64,000 nt of DNA from Marinobacter zhanjiangensis. GTDB lineage: Bacteria > Pseudomonadota > Gammaproteobacteria > Pseudomonadales > Oleiphilaceae. Positions 16,842 through 26,392 of this stretch are shown piece by piece (within the stretch, counting starts at the first letter, position 1; each line of letters starts with the position of its first letter). The notes beneath the pieces were generated by a model, which was not told where the DNA came from, ran no database searches, and saw only the letters and a list, made by a program, of their open reading frames with translations. The translations under genes and the position numbers were made by a program. The DNA is taken from the NCBI RefSeq assembly GCF_014651935.1, contig NZ_BMXV01000003.1, positions 124,001 through 188,000 of the forward strand. The letters run 5' to 3'.

Positions 16842-17190
16842 TGGGCTTCCTGACGTCTGAGGCATGGACACACTACCTGTGCCGCTGATTCCTGGGCCGC
16901 CGGAAAGTTCCCACGCCCACCGGGGGTGCGAAGGCATGCATGAGCGGCTCTTTGGCCTATGATGGCACAAGCCACTGACGGGCCCAAGTCGGGGTGACGG
17001 CCCGGAGCTGTAAACGGGATGGCCTGCGCTAATTTACGTGCCTTTTTCCGGCCCGCCAGGGGGATATTCCTCACAGAGTAAGGGGATATACCTCTCGTGG
17101 TGGGTGGCAGTACTCCGGTTGCGCCGGTAAAATGGTGGCATTATCGCTTAATCCCGGCTTTTTTTCGGCTTCGGAGTTCCCCCGAATACT
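16842..17190. other. Divergent intergenic region between the TPR gene and hemA
   Basis: This 349-bp gap must hold the promoters of two divergent operons. I see no convincing ORF, repeat or tRNA in it. A weak TTGCGC / TATCGC pair with 17-bp spacing lies shortly upstream of hemA but is too poor to call as a promoter. Confidence 0.5.
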
Positions 17191-18483
17191 ATGGCACTGA
17201 TAACACTGGGCATTAACCACCGCACAGCGCCGTTGGAGATCCGGGAGAGGGTCGCCTTTACGCCGGACCGCATGCCGGACGCGTTTCGTGAGCTGCGCCT
17301 GGCGACTGGCGCCACCGAGGCCGCGATCCTGTCGACCTGTAACCGTACCGAGCTGTACCTGGCCGGCGATGATGACTGCGCTCCTGCGGTCCTGCGCTGG
17401 CTGGCCGGTTTCCACGAGATGGCACCGGCAGATCTGGAAAACTCCATTTATGTGTTCCGGGACAGCGAGGCGGTCCGGCACATGATGCGTGTGGCCGCCG
17501 GGCTGGACTCCATGGTGCTGGGCGAGCCGCAGATTCTTGGCCAGCTCAAGGATGCCTATGTCCTGGCCCGGGAACATGAGGCCAGTGGCTCGTTCCTGTC
17601 GCGGTTGTTCGAGCATACCTTTTCGGTGGCCAAGCGGGTGCGGACCGAAACCGCCATTGGCGAGAACCCGGTGTCGGTGGCTTATGCTGCGGTCAGCATG
17701 GCCCACCATATTTTTTCCGACCTGTCCCGTAACCGGGCGCTGCTGATCGGTGCCGGCAAGACCATCGAGCTGGTGGCGCGACACCTGTCGGACGCGGGGG
17801 TGAAGGATTTCATCGTTGCCAACCGCACGGTGGAGCGGGCTCAGGCTCTGGCGGAGGCCCATGGTGGCAGGGGGATCGTGCTGTCCGACATCCCCGAGCA
17901 CCTGCGGGATGTGGACATTATCATCTCCTCCACCGCCAGCCCCCTGCCTATCCTGGGCAAGGGGGCTGTCGAACGTGCCCTGAAGAAACGCAAGCACCGC
18001 CCCTATTTCATGGTGGATATTGCCGTTCCCCGGGATATCGAGCCGGAAGTGGCGCAGCTGAACGATGTCTATCTCTACACCGTGGACGATCTGCGTCAGG
18101 TGATCGAGGAAAACCTGCGCTCCCGTGAGGGGGCCGCGCGGGAAGCCGAAAACCTGATTGTCGCCGGCACCCAGGATTTCCTCAGCCAGATCCGTGCACT
18201 GGATGCGGTCTCCACCCTCAAGCAATATCGTCAGCGTGCCGAGGACCTTCGTGACCGGGAGGTGGCCAAGGCCGTCAGGGCCCTGAACAAGGGCAACGAT
18301 CCGGAAACGGTTCTTCGCGGCCTCGCCCGGGGTCTTACCAACAAGTTACTGCATGAACCCTCGGTACAGGTGCGCAAGGCCTCAGCCGAAGGGCGGCCCG
18401 AAGTGGCCGAATGGCTGCGTGAGCTGTACCAGCTGGAAGCCCTCGATCCCCTGGACGCACCCGTCACTCTGGAAAAACTATGA
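17191..18483 (+). CDS. hemA: Glutamyl-tRNA reductase
   Basis: A 430-aa enzyme that makes glutamate-1-semialdehyde from Glu-tRNA, the first step of C5 tetrapyrrole synthesis. The nucleophile C50 lies in [12 protein letters not shown]. The NADPH domain has [16 protein letters not shown] (a K where most relatives have E in GAGET), and a C-terminal dimerisation helix follows. The gene overlaps prfA by 4 nt (ATGA), giving the classic hemA-prfA-prmC operon. Confidence 0.97.
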   Translation: MALITLGINHRTAPLEIRERVAFTPDRMPDAFRELRLATGATEAAILSTCNRTELYLAGDDDCAPAVLRWLAGFHEMAPADLENSIYVFRDSEAVRHMMRVAAGLDSMVLGEPQILGQLKDAYVLAREHEASGSFLSRLFEHTFSVAKRVRTETAIGENPVSVAYAAVSMAHHIFSDLSRNRALLIGAGKTIELVARHLSDAGVKDFIVANRTVERAQALAEAHGGRGIVLSDIPEHLRDVDIIISSTASPLPILGKGAVERALKKRKHRPYFMVDIAVPRDIEPEVAQLNDVYLYTVDDLRQVIEENLRSREGAAREAENLIVAGTQDFLSQIRALDAVSTLKQYRQRAEDLRDREVAKAVRALNKGNDPETVLRGLARGLTNKLLHEPSVQVRKASAEGRPEVAEWLRELYQLEALDPLDAPVTLEKL

Positions 18484-19565
18484 AAGCATCCATTCAGGCC
18501 CGCCTCGAACAGCTGGTTGACCGCTTCGAGGAGGTCAGCGCGTTGTTGAGCGATCCGGGCGTGATTGCCGACCAGAAACAGTTCCGCGAGCTCTCCAAGG
18601 AATTTGCCGAGATCGAACCCATCGTCCGTTGTTTCCAGGCATGGCGGCGTACTCTGGATGATCTGGCCACCGCCGAGGAACTGGCCCGGGAAGGCGACGC
18701 CGATATGCGGGAGATGGCCGAAGAAGAGATTGAGTCAGCGCGCCACAAGCGGGATGAACTGGATGAAGAGCTGCAGCGCCTGATGCTGCCGAAGGATCCG
18801 GATGACGCCAAGAACGTGTTTCTGGAAATCCGCGCCGGTACCGGTGGCGACGAGGCCGCCCTGTTTGCCGGTGACCTGTTCCGCATGTACAGCCGCTATG
18901 CCGAAACCCGGGGCTGGCAGGTGGAAGTGATCAGTGCCAGCGAGGGTGAGCATGGCGGCTACAAGGAAATCATCAGCCGGGTAAGCGGACATGATGTCTA
19001 TGGCACGCTGAAATTCGAATCCGGTGCCCACCGGGTGCAGCGTGTGCCGGAAACGGAATCCCAGGGGCGTATCCATACGTCCGCCTGCACCGTGGCGGTG
19101 ATGCCGGAAGCCGATGAAGCCGAGGCCATCGAGATCAACAAGGCGGACCTGCGGGTGGACACCTTCCGGGCATCCGGTGCCGGTGGTCAGCACGTCAACA
19201 AGACGGATTCGGCCATCCGCATCACCCACATTCCCACCGGGATGGTGGTGGAGTGCCAGGAAGAGCGTTCCCAGCACAAGAACCGAGCCAAGGCGATGAG
19301 CTTCCTGCAGTCCCGCCTGAAGAACATTGAAGCGGAGAAGCAGGCCCAGTCCCAGGCCGATGCCCGCAAGAGCCTGGTGGGCAGCGGCGATCGTTCCGAG
19401 CGGATCCGCACCTACAATTTTCCCCAGGGAAGGGTGACCGACCACCGTATCAACCTGACCCTGTACAAGCTGGATGAGGTGATCACCGGCGACCTGAACC
19501 CGGTGATCGTGCCCCTGCAGCAGGAACACAACGCCGACCTGTTGGCCAGTCTGTCGGATGAGTGA
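18480..19565 (+). CDS. prfA: Peptide chain release factor 1
   Basis: A 361-aa RF1 recognising UAA/UAG. The codon-recognition tripeptide is PET at 190-192 ([10 protein letters not shown]), in the position of the E. coli PAT, and the peptidyl-transfer GGQ is at 235-237 in [15 protein letters not shown]237 is the target of PrmC, which is encoded by the next gene with an 8-nt overlap. Confidence 0.97.
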   Translation: MKASIQARLEQLVDRFEEVSALLSDPGVIADQKQFRELSKEFAEIEPIVRCFQAWRRTLDDLATAEELAREGDADMREMAEEEIESARHKRDELDEELQRLMLPKDPDDAKNVFLEIRAGTGGDEAALFAGDLFRMYSRYAETRGWQVEVISASEGEHGGYKEIISRVSGHDVYGTLKFESGAHRVQRVPETESQGRIHTSACTVAVMPEADEAEAIEINKADLRVDTFRASGAGGQHVNKTDSAIRITHIPTGMVVECQEERSQHKNRAKAMSFLQSRLKNIEAEKQAQSQADARKSLVGSGDRSERIRTYNFPQGRVTDHRINLTLYKLDEVITGDLNPVIVPLQQEHNADLLASLSDE

Positions 19566-20397
19566 GTCGTCACTGACCTGCGAGCAGGTGCTGACCGAAG
19601 CCAGCACCCGAATCGACAGTGAATCCTCCCGCCTTGACGCGGAACTGTTGCTGGCCCAGGTCACGGGCTGGTCCCGTACCCGCTTCCGCGCGTTTCCGGA
19701 AGCGATACTGGAGCCGGAGCAACTCGCGTCATACCGTCAGCTGGTGGAACGCCGCGTCGCCGGCGAACCGATAGCCCATATCCTCGGCCACCAGGAGTTC
19801 TGGTCGCTGACGCTGGAAGTCACTCCCGCTACCCTGATCCCACGCCCGGATACCGAGTGCCTGGTCGAGGCCGCACTATCGCTGCCACTGCCGGAGAGGG
19901 CGCGAGTGATCGACCTGGGCACCGGCACCGGCGCCATCGCCCTGGCGCTGCTCAGCGAGCGGCCCCAGTGGCAGGCCCGGGCCACGGATCTGGTGCCGGA
20001 GGCGGTGGCCCTGGCCCGCCGCAACGCCGAGCGCTGCGGCCTGCCCCTGACCGTTACCCGAAGCCACTGGTTCACGGGCCTTGAACATCAGCACTTCGAC
20101 CTGATCGTTTCCAATCCTCCCTATATAGAGGAGGGCGATCATCACCTGGTCAGCGGCGATGTCCGGTATGAGCCCGATTCCGCCCTGGTATCCGGCCGGG
20201 ATGGCCTTGATGCCATCCGCCACCTGATACAGGAAAGTCAGTACTGGCTTACACCCGGTGGCTGGCTGATGCTGGAGCATGGTTACCATCAGGGGGAGTC
20301 GGTACGGTTGTTGTTCCGGGCCGCGGGCTATTCCGATGTCGAAACCCGGAAGGACTATGGTGGTAATGACCGGCTGACCCTGGGGCGCTGGCACTGA
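19558..20397 (+). CDS. prmC: Release factor glutamine methyltransferase
   Basis: A 279-aa class I methyltransferase with the SAM loop [13 protein letters not shown] (from about 117) and the amide-binding NPPY at 186-189. It N5-methylates the GGQ glutamine of RF1 and RF2. The N-terminal helical domain is present and the length is normal. It overlaps prfA by 8 nt, so the modifier is coupled to its substrate. Confidence 0.96.
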   Translation: MSESSLTCEQVLTEASTRIDSESSRLDAELLLAQVTGWSRTRFRAFPEAILEPEQLASYRQLVERRVAGEPIAHILGHQEFWSLTLEVTPATLIPRPDTECLVEAALSLPLPERARVIDLGTGTGAIALALLSERPQWQARATDLVPEAVALARRNAERCGLPLTVTRSHWFTGLEHQHFDLIVSNPPYIEEGDHHLVSGDVRYEPDSALVSGRDGLDAIRHLIQESQYWLTPGGWLMLEHGYHQGESVRLLFRAAGYSDVETRKDYGGNDRLTLGRWH

Positions 20398-20419
20398 TTT
20401 TTTGCCAAGGACTTATTCA

Positions 20420-21163
20420 ATGCTCGATGACAACGAACTACTCCGTTATAGCCGTCAGCTGTTACTCCCCCGCTTCGATGTGGACGGTCAGCTGGCCCTG
20501 AAACAGGCCAGCGTGCTGGTGGTCGGCAGCGGCGGCCTTGGTTGTCCGGTCGCGCTCTACCTGGGTGCGGCCGGGGTGGGCGAGCTCATACTGGCGGATG
20601 ACGATGATGTGGAGCTGGCAAACCTGCAGCGGCAGATTGCCTTTGATGAGCAGGCCATCGGTCGGCCAAAAGCAGAAGAACTGGCCGCACGTGTTCAGGC
20701 TATTAACCCCGATATCATGGTGACAGCCCGAATTGATCGCCTGGAAGGCGAGGCTTTGGTGGAGGCCGTCGGCGGTGTGGATCTGGTGTTGGATTGTACG
20801 GACAACTTCAACACCCGTTTCGCGCTCAACCGCGCCTGTGTAGCGGCCAAGGTGCCACTGGTTTCCGGTGCGGCTATCCGTGGTGAAGGGCAGGTGACGG
20901 TCTATGATTCCCGCGATGAGTCCAGCCCCTGTTATCACTGCCTGTATCCCGAACAGGGCAATGAGGATCTGACCTGTTCCGAGGCCGGGGTGATTGGCCC
21001 GCTGGTAGGCATGATAGGCGCCACCCAGGCCATGGAGGCCATCAAGGTGATCTCGGGCAAGGGCCGGCCCCTGGTGGGCCGGCTGTTGATTCTGGATGCC
21101 TGGCAGATGGAATGGCGGGAGATGAAGCTGGCGCGGGATCCGGATTGTCCGGTTTGTTCTTGA
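20420..21163 (+). CDS. moeB: Molybdopterin-synthase adenylyltransferase (MoeB/ThiF family)
   Basis: A 247-aa E1-like enzyme with the nucleotide loop VVGSGGLGCPVALYLG, the R...N/Q catalytic region NLQRQIAF, and zinc cysteine pairs CYHC and CPVC. Family members adenylate the C-terminus of MoaD or ThiS. Its place after prmC matches moeB in Pseudomonas. The ATG at 20420 has an AAGGA site; the frame is open slightly further upstream with no better start. Confidence 0.9.
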   Translation: MLDDNELLRYSRQLLLPRFDVDGQLALKQASVLVVGSGGLGCPVALYLGAAGVGELILADDDDVELANLQRQIAFDEQAIGRPKAEELAARVQAINPDIMVTARIDRLEGEALVEAVGGVDLVLDCTDNFNTRFALNRACVAAKVPLVSGAAIRGEGQVTVYDSRDESSPCYHCLYPEQGNEDLTCSEAGVIGPLVGMIGATQAMEAIKVISGKGRPLVGRLLILDAWQMEWREMKLARDPDCPVCS

Positions 21164-21180
21164 ATTTTGGCCAGATCATT

Positions 21181-21527
21181 AAGCGAATAGCACCCAAGTC
21201 AGAAGCCTGTGAGGTGAGGCCCTTTTCCGGGACCTTCGAAAACAGGGACGTTTTCGAAGAGCCTCCATGGATGGATTCACGGCGTGTCCCGGAAAAGGGC
21301 ATCGCCTTGCAGGCCTACGCACCTGATTGCAGTCTTGCCGGACTGGGACACTCGGGCTTGGCGCCTGAAGCGATACCTTTATTCCAGGACACGCCCCGCA
21401 AGTGCGTCCCTGGCCGATTTTTGCTCCTGCAAAATCGGCATTCCCGCCATCCATGGCGGTCATAGAGCTCGACGGTCCCGGAAAAGGTCCTCCCCCTACG
21501 GGCCTCAGATTGTGGTGCTATTCGCTT
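21181..21527. repeat. Non-coding element with terminal inverted repeats
   Basis: The whole 370-bp gap between moeB and phrB is occupied by a structured element. AAGCGAATAGCACC at 21181-21194 is inverted at 21514-21527, and the inward sequence stays related for about 55 bp (both ends reach CTTTTCCGGGACC). Inside are further hairpins: TTCGAAAAC/GTTTTCGAA, CCGATTTTTGC/GCAAAATCGG and CCGCCAT/ATGGCGG. No transposase or ORF is present. It resembles a MITE or dispersed intergenic repeat. Confidence 0.7.
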
Positions 21528-21533
21528 CCAAAA

Positions 21534-22946
21534 CTACTCGGATTTCTTCAAAGCCTGAAATCTCGCAATAGCCTCCTTTCGGCTTTCCTTCAGATCCACA
21601 ATAGGCCGCGGATAGCCCCCGGGAATCACACCACCCGTGCCCGGATTGTGAATCCGCTTGTTATCCAGTTTCGCCAATTCCGGCACCCAGCGGCGGATAA
21701 ACTCCCCCTGTGGATCAAAACGCTCGCTCTGGGTAACCGGGTTGAACACCCGGAAGTAGGGTGCCGCATCTGTGCCAGTCGACGCACTCCATTGCCAACC
21801 GCCGTTGTTGGATGCCAGGAAGCCATCGGCCAGATTCTGCATGAACCAGGCCTCGCCCTTGCGCCAGTCGATAAACAGATTCTTGGTGAGAAACATCGCC
21901 GTCACCATTCGTAAACGGTTATGCATCCAGCCGGTTTCCCGGAGCTGGCGCATGGCCGCATCGACGATGGGGATACCGGTCCGGCCTTCCTTCCAGGCCT
22001 CGAAATGCTCGCCGGCGGGGTTCCAGCGCAGATCTTCCGTCTCCGGTTTGAACGCCTTGTGCATACTGATCTGCGGGTAGTGGTAGAGGATATGAATATA
22101 GAAATCCCGCCAAGCGATCTCATTCACCCAGGTGGAAAAGCCTTCCTGATTACCACCTTGCCCCTGAGCCCCGCGGGCGGCCAGCAGACACTGGCGACCG
22201 GACAGGGCGCCGATGGCCAGATAAGGGGAAATCTGGCTGGTGCCCTCTACAGCCGGGAAGTCCCGCTGCTCTTTGTAGTCACCACAGCGTTCGTCGAGAA
22301 ATCGTTCCAGCTGACTGTGGGCAGCATCCTCACTGGGGATGACCAGGTCAGGCGGTGGCGTATCGAAACCCAGGTCGGTTGCCCTGGCGCCATAGGGTTC
22401 CCATTGCACGGCCTTGCCCAGCGCCTCAGGCACCGACAGAACCCTGGGGGAGGCTGCCTCGACCCACTGCCGCCAGCGTCGGGAGAAAGGCGTAAACACG
22501 GAATAGGGTTCGTCTTTCCCCGTGCGGATGCTGCCAACCGGTGCTACCGTCTGATCCCGGTATTTGCTGACCTGAATGTCGCTGCCCGCAAGGCAATCGC
22601 GAACCTGCCGGTCGCGGCGGCGTTCGTTGATGCCGTATTCTTCATTGAAGTGCAGCTGGCGGACCTCATGCCTGTGGCAATGATCCTCGAGAAGTTTGAC
22701 GCTGGCGGCAAAGTCATCGCACTCGATGATATCCAGCACAATGCCAAGGCCGGCCAGTTGCCGGCCCAGGTCATTCAGGTGGCCGAGCATCAGCTGTACC
22801 CTGGCGGGTGACCAGTCATGTTGCCGCCACTGTTGCGGCGTTACCATGAACAGCCCACGCACAGTACCGTCCTGAGCGCAGGCTGCGGTGAGCGCGGGGT
22901 TGTCTGCGGTGCGAAGGTCGTTGCGAAACCACACCAGTTGGGTCAT
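21534..22946 (-). CDS. phrB: Deoxyribodipyrimidine photo-lyase (CPD class I)
   Basis: A 470-aa DNA photolyase that repairs UV cyclobutane dimers using light and FADH-. The N-terminal antenna-binding Rossmann domain starts MTQLVWFRNDLRTADNPAL. The FAD domain holds WRDFYIHILYHYP, TGIPIVDAAMRQLRETGWMHN and the signature TGTDAAPYFRVFNPVTQSE. Length and motifs are normal. It stands alone, abutting the inverted-repeat element at its 3' end. Confidence 0.96.
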   Translation of the reverse strand: MTQLVWFRNDLRTADNPALTAACAQDGTVRGLFMVTPQQWRQHDWSPARVQLMLGHLNDLGRQLAGLGIVLDIIECDDFAASVKLLEDHCHRHEVRQLHFNEEYGINERRRDRQVRDCLAGSDIQVSKYRDQTVAPVGSIRTGKDEPYSVFTPFSRRWRQWVEAASPRVLSVPEALGKAVQWEPYGARATDLGFDTPPPDLVIPSEDAAHSQLERFLDERCGDYKEQRDFPAVEGTSQISPYLAIGALSGRQCLLAARGAQGQGGNQEGFSTWVNEIAWRDFYIHILYHYPQISMHKAFKPETEDLRWNPAGEHFEAWKEGRTGIPIVDAAMRQLRETGWMHNRLRMVTAMFLTKNLFIDWRKGEAWFMQNLADGFLASNNGGWQWSASTGTDAAPYFRVFNPVTQSERFDPQGEFIRRWVPELAKLDNKRIHNPGTGGVIPGGYPRPIVDLKESRKEAIARFQALKKSE

Positions 22947-23156
22947 GAAGCAATTCCTGAGATGGAGTGGAAAAAGGGTTCGGCTCCATTTATTCGCCGC
23001 ATATCCCGAGCTGGATTATAGTGAGTGTAGATTATTGATTCATTGATGGTTCCGGGTGGGCAATTATGCGTATTGAGTACATGGTCTTTGCCACATCTAA
23101 TGCGCCCTGTGCAAACGGGGACCCTGAGCCGGATACCACCAATAAGGAGCCCAACA

Positions 23157-23672
23157 ATGCCCGGAAATGTTGCACCAGAACCGGCAGTGGTCGAGCCACC
23201 CAAACAGGCACCCGGTGAGGGCGTCAGCAAGCGGGTTGCCCTTGGCTGGCGGGAATGGCTGGCACTGCCCGATCTGGGTATCGCCCTGATCAAGGCTAAG
23301 GTGGACACCGGGGCCCGCACCTCCTGTTTACATGCCTTTCGCACCGAGCCTTATACGGTTGGTGGTCAGCGCCGTGTGAAATTCTGGGTGCACCCGGAGC
23401 AGCATAACCTCCATCGGGTGGTGGAATGTGACGCTGCCGTGATCGACGAACGATCCGTCACCGACTCCGGCGGCCACAGGGAGTTGCGGCTGGTCATCGA
23501 GACCCGGGTATTGTTGGGCGACCAGAGCTGGCCCATTGAAATGACCCTGACCAATCGTGACAACATGCGCTTCCGTATGCTGCTGGGCCGCACGGCCATG
23601 GCAGGCCGTTGCACCGTTATGCCTGAAGCCTCCTACCTGGCCGGAGATCCGGCGTTAAGGAATGATGAATGA
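23157..23672 (+). CDS. RimK-associated (RimB-like) retropepsin-type protease
   Basis: A 171-aa member of the DUF785/RimB family, described as ATP-dependent zinc protease or retropepsin-like. The motif [15 protein letters not shown] carries the aspartate of the DTGA active-site type, and [10 protein letters not shown] is the conserved second motif. The ATG at 23157 is chosen because AAGGAG lies 7 nt before it; the frame is open to 23043. It overlaps rimK by 4 nt. In Pseudomonas RimB works with RimK on S6 glutamylation. Confidence 0.85.
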   Translation: MPGNVAPEPAVVEPPKQAPGEGVSKRVALGWREWLALPDLGIALIKAKVDTGARTSCLHAFRTEPYTVGGQRRVKFWVHPEQHNLHRVVECDAAVIDERSVTDSGGHRELRLVIETRVLLGDQSWPIEMTLTNRDNMRFRMLLGRTAMAGRCTVMPEASYLAGDPALRNDE

Positions 23673-24574
23673 AAATAGCAATTCTCTCCCGAAACAGGCA
23701 CCTGTATTCCACGCGTCGCCTTGTGGAAGAGGGTATTAACCGGGGCCATGAAGTGCGGGTTATCGACGCACTGCATTGCTCCATGAACATCACGTCTGCC
23801 AATCCCCAGATTCACTACCACGAGGAAGTGCTGGAGAATTTTGACGTGGTGATTCCGCGTATCGGTGCCTCCGTAACCTTCTATGGCACGGCGGTACTGC
23901 GTCAGTTTGAAATGATGGGCGTGTTTCCGCTGAACGAGTCGGTGGCCATCACCCGCTCTCGCGACAAGCTGCGGTCGCTGCAGCTGCTCGCCCGCAAGGG
24001 CGTCGGCATGCCGGTCACCGGCTTTGCCAACAAGCCCGACAACGTGCCGGAACTGCTCAATATGGTGGGCGGCGCCCCGGTGGTCATCAAGTTGCTGCAG
24101 GGCACCCAAGGCATCGGCGTGGTGCTGGCGGAAACCCGCAAGGCGGCCGAGAGTGTGATCGAGGCCTTTATGGGCCTGAAGGCCGACATCCTGGTGCAGG
24201 AGTTCATCAAGGAGGCCGGTGGTGCCGATATCCGCTGCTTCGTGATCGGTGACAAGGTTATTGCCTCCATGAAACGCCAGGGTGCAGAAGGCGAGTTCCG
24301 CTCCAACCTGCACCGGGGCGGCACCGCCTCGCTGATCCGCATCACGCCGGAAGAGCGGCGCACCGCCATCATGGCAGCCAAGTCCATGGGCCTGAACGTG
24401 GCCGGTGTCGACCTGCTGAGGTCCTCCCGCGGGCCGCTGGTAATGGAAGTCAATTCATCACCGGGCCTGGAAGGCATCGAGAATGCCACCGGCAAAAACG
24501 TGGCCGGCATGATCGTCAACTGGACTGAAAAGAACCAGCAACCCTGGAAAACCCGAACCAAGGGGAGAGGCTGA
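23669..24574 (+). CDS. rimK: Ribosomal protein S6 modification ATP-grasp ligase RimK
   Basis: A 301-aa ATP-grasp enzyme that adds glutamate residues to the C-terminus of ribosomal protein S6. It begins [20 protein letters not shown] and has the ATP-grasp elements [35 protein letters not shown] and the metal-binding [14 protein letters not shown]. It is coupled by overlap to the RimB-like gene and followed after 1 nt by a succinylglutamate-desuccinylase-like gene. Confidence 0.95.
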   Translation: MKIAILSRNRHLYSTRRLVEEGINRGHEVRVIDALHCSMNITSANPQIHYHEEVLENFDVVIPRIGASVTFYGTAVLRQFEMMGVFPLNESVAITRSRDKLRSLQLLARKGVGMPVTGFANKPDNVPELLNMVGGAPVVIKLLQGTQGIGVVLAETRKAAESVIEAFMGLKADILVQEFIKEAGGADIRCFVIGDKVIASMKRQGAEGEFRSNLHRGGTASLIRITPEERRTAIMAAKSMGLNVAGVDLLRSSRGPLVMEVNSSPGLEGIENATGKNVAGMIVNWTEKNQQPWKTRTKGRG

Positions 24575-24575
24575 A

Positions 24576-25640
24576 GTGGCCCGCGCACCTTTCGTTATCG
24601 CGGGTACCGAAATCAAGGCAGGCACCCGCCAGACCGTGGAAGTCCCTGTCGCCAAGCTGTACACCCATACCCCGCTGCACATACCGGTAGAAGTCATCCA
24701 TGGCCGCCGGGATGGCCCGGTGATGATGGTGTGCGGTGCCATTCACGGTGACGAAATCAACGGCGTGGAGATCGTCCGCCGGGTGTTGAAGAACTCCACC
24801 CTGCGACACCTTCGAGGCACCCTGTTGGCAGTACCCATCGTCAATATCTTCGGGTTTGTGCAGCGAACCCGCTATCTGCCCGACCGGCGCGATCTGAACC
24901 GCTGCTTTCCCGGCAGCGAGAGTGGCTCTCTGGGTGGGCGCATCGCCTACCTGCTGCGCACCCAGATCATGGAGAAGGTCACCCACATCATCGACCTGCA
25001 CACCGGTGCCATCCACCGCTTCAACCTGCCGCAGATCCGCGCGGAACTGAAGAACCCGGAAACCGTGCGCATGGCCGAAGCCTTTGGTGCCCCCGTCATC
25101 CTCAATGCCAGCCTGCGGGAAGGCAGTTTGCGGGCCTATGCCGACTCCCAGGATATTCCGGTTATCACCTTCGAAGGTGGTGAAGCATTGCGTTTCGACG
25201 ACGTGGTGATCACCAGCGGTGTGAAAGGTGTGATCCGCGTGATGCGGGCGCTGGAAATGGTCCCCAGCAAGAAAGGCCCGAAAGCCCCCCGCAAGCGTTC
25301 AGAAATCGCCGCCATGTCCATGTGGGTGCGAGCCGATATTGACGGCATCATGCGCCCCGTGGCCAAGCTGGGCCAGAAGGTGCGCAAGGGCCAGCGCCTG
25401 GCCATGGTGGCCGATCCCTTCGGTGAAACCGAGGTCAGCGTGGTGACGCCCATATCCGGCATCGTTATCTGTGTCAACAACCTGCCGCTGGTGAACGAAG
25501 GCGAAGCCATCTACCACGTGGCCCGCTTTGATGAACTGGGCGAGGCGGAAAAGGCCATGGACTACTTCCGGTCTTCCCTGGACCCGGAAATGACCGAGGC
25601 GGTGTTGCCTGTGCATCCGTGGGACAATGATCCCAAGTAG
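24576..25640 (+). CDS. Succinylglutamate desuccinylase/aspartoacylase (AstE/ASPA) family protein
   Basis: A 354-aa zinc carboxypeptidase-like hydrolase. The zinc ligands lie in GAIHGDEINGVEIVRR and in the IIDLHTGAIHRFNLPQ segment, and a biotinyl-lipoyl-like C-terminal domain follows. The GTG start is 1 nt after rimK's stop, preceded by GGGGAGAGG. Being in an operon with a glutamate ligase, it may trim or process the glutamylated tail or a related amide; that is inference. It is not part of an arginine-catabolic ast cluster here. Confidence 0.85.
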   Translation: MARAPFVIAGTEIKAGTRQTVEVPVAKLYTHTPLHIPVEVIHGRRDGPVMMVCGAIHGDEINGVEIVRRVLKNSTLRHLRGTLLAVPIVNIFGFVQRTRYLPDRRDLNRCFPGSESGSLGGRIAYLLRTQIMEKVTHIIDLHTGAIHRFNLPQIRAELKNPETVRMAEAFGAPVILNASLREGSLRAYADSQDIPVITFEGGEALRFDDVVITSGVKGVIRVMRALEMVPSKKGPKAPRKRSEIAAMSMWVRADIDGIMRPVAKLGQKVRKGQRLAMVADPFGETEVSVVTPISGIVICVNNLPLVNEGEAIYHVARFDELGEAEKAMDYFRSSLDPEMTEAVLPVHPWDNDPK

Positions 25641-25783
25641 ACGTTATTACTACTCCTGATGGAACGTCTTTAGTTAGTGGGGGAAGCGGTATCTGTAACA
25701 CCCGGATCCCCCGGCACCACGGTCAGCCCCCTAAAACTGCAATCCTGGGCAGTTATCTCTAAACCGACATAAAAGGAGCCACC

Positions 25784-26209
25784 ATGATCTGGGACCAGAC
25801 AACCATCCAGCTACAGGAGTACTCCCGGGGCATCCACCTGATCACCAATGAGGTGCTCTCCAATGGCCCGGAACTGGTGAACTGCCAGGTCGGCCTGCTG
25901 CACCTGTTTATCCAGCACACCTCCGCCTCCCTGGCAATCAACGAAAACGCTGATCCCGACGTGCGCGGCGACGTGGAGCGCCACCTCAATGTCATGGTGC
26001 CGGAAAACGCCCCCCACTATGAGCATACCCTCGAAGGCCCCGACGACATGCCCGCCCACATCAAAAGCATCCTCATCGGCCCCAGCCTGATCATCCCCGT
26101 CAGCGACGGCCACCTGGCCCTCGGCACCTGGCAGGGCATCTACCTGTGCGAACACCGTAACCGGGGCGGCGACCGGCGGATTATTGCTACCCTCCAGGGG
26201 CGCTGGTGA
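25784..26209 (+). CDS. YjbQ-family protein (secondary thiamine-phosphate synthase-like)
   Basis: A 141-aa single-domain UPF0047/YjbQ protein with FIQHTSASLAINENADPDV and the C-terminal GIYLCEHRNRGGDRRI. Some members show weak thiamine-phosphate synthase activity, but the cellular role is unclear. It follows the rimK cluster after 143 nt and has its own GGAG site, so cotranscription is uncertain. Confidence 0.9.
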   Translation: MIWDQTTIQLQEYSRGIHLITNEVLSNGPELVNCQVGLLHLFIQHTSASLAINENADPDVRGDVERHLNVMVPENAPHYEHTLEGPDDMPAHIKSILIGPSLIIPVSDGHLALGTWQGIYLCEHRNRGGDRRIIATLQGRW

Positions 26210-26392
26210 GCCGTCCAGAGCGCAGCCCGATGCCTGAACGGCGACTCAATCGTTTCGGGAAGTTGGACAAAGTGTGAAGTGTAGTCAATAGTTCCCTACG
26301 GGTGGCCCGTATGCTTCATGGGCTACCGCCACTACAAAAACAACAGAAACACTCCGCCCGTCCTGACGGACATAGGAGTAAGGGAGAAACGG

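Noticed and set aside
26290..26330. A sigma-54-like GG...GC promoter before the PQQ dehydrogenase
   Set aside because: The spacing between the GG and GC elements is 7 rather than 10 nt.
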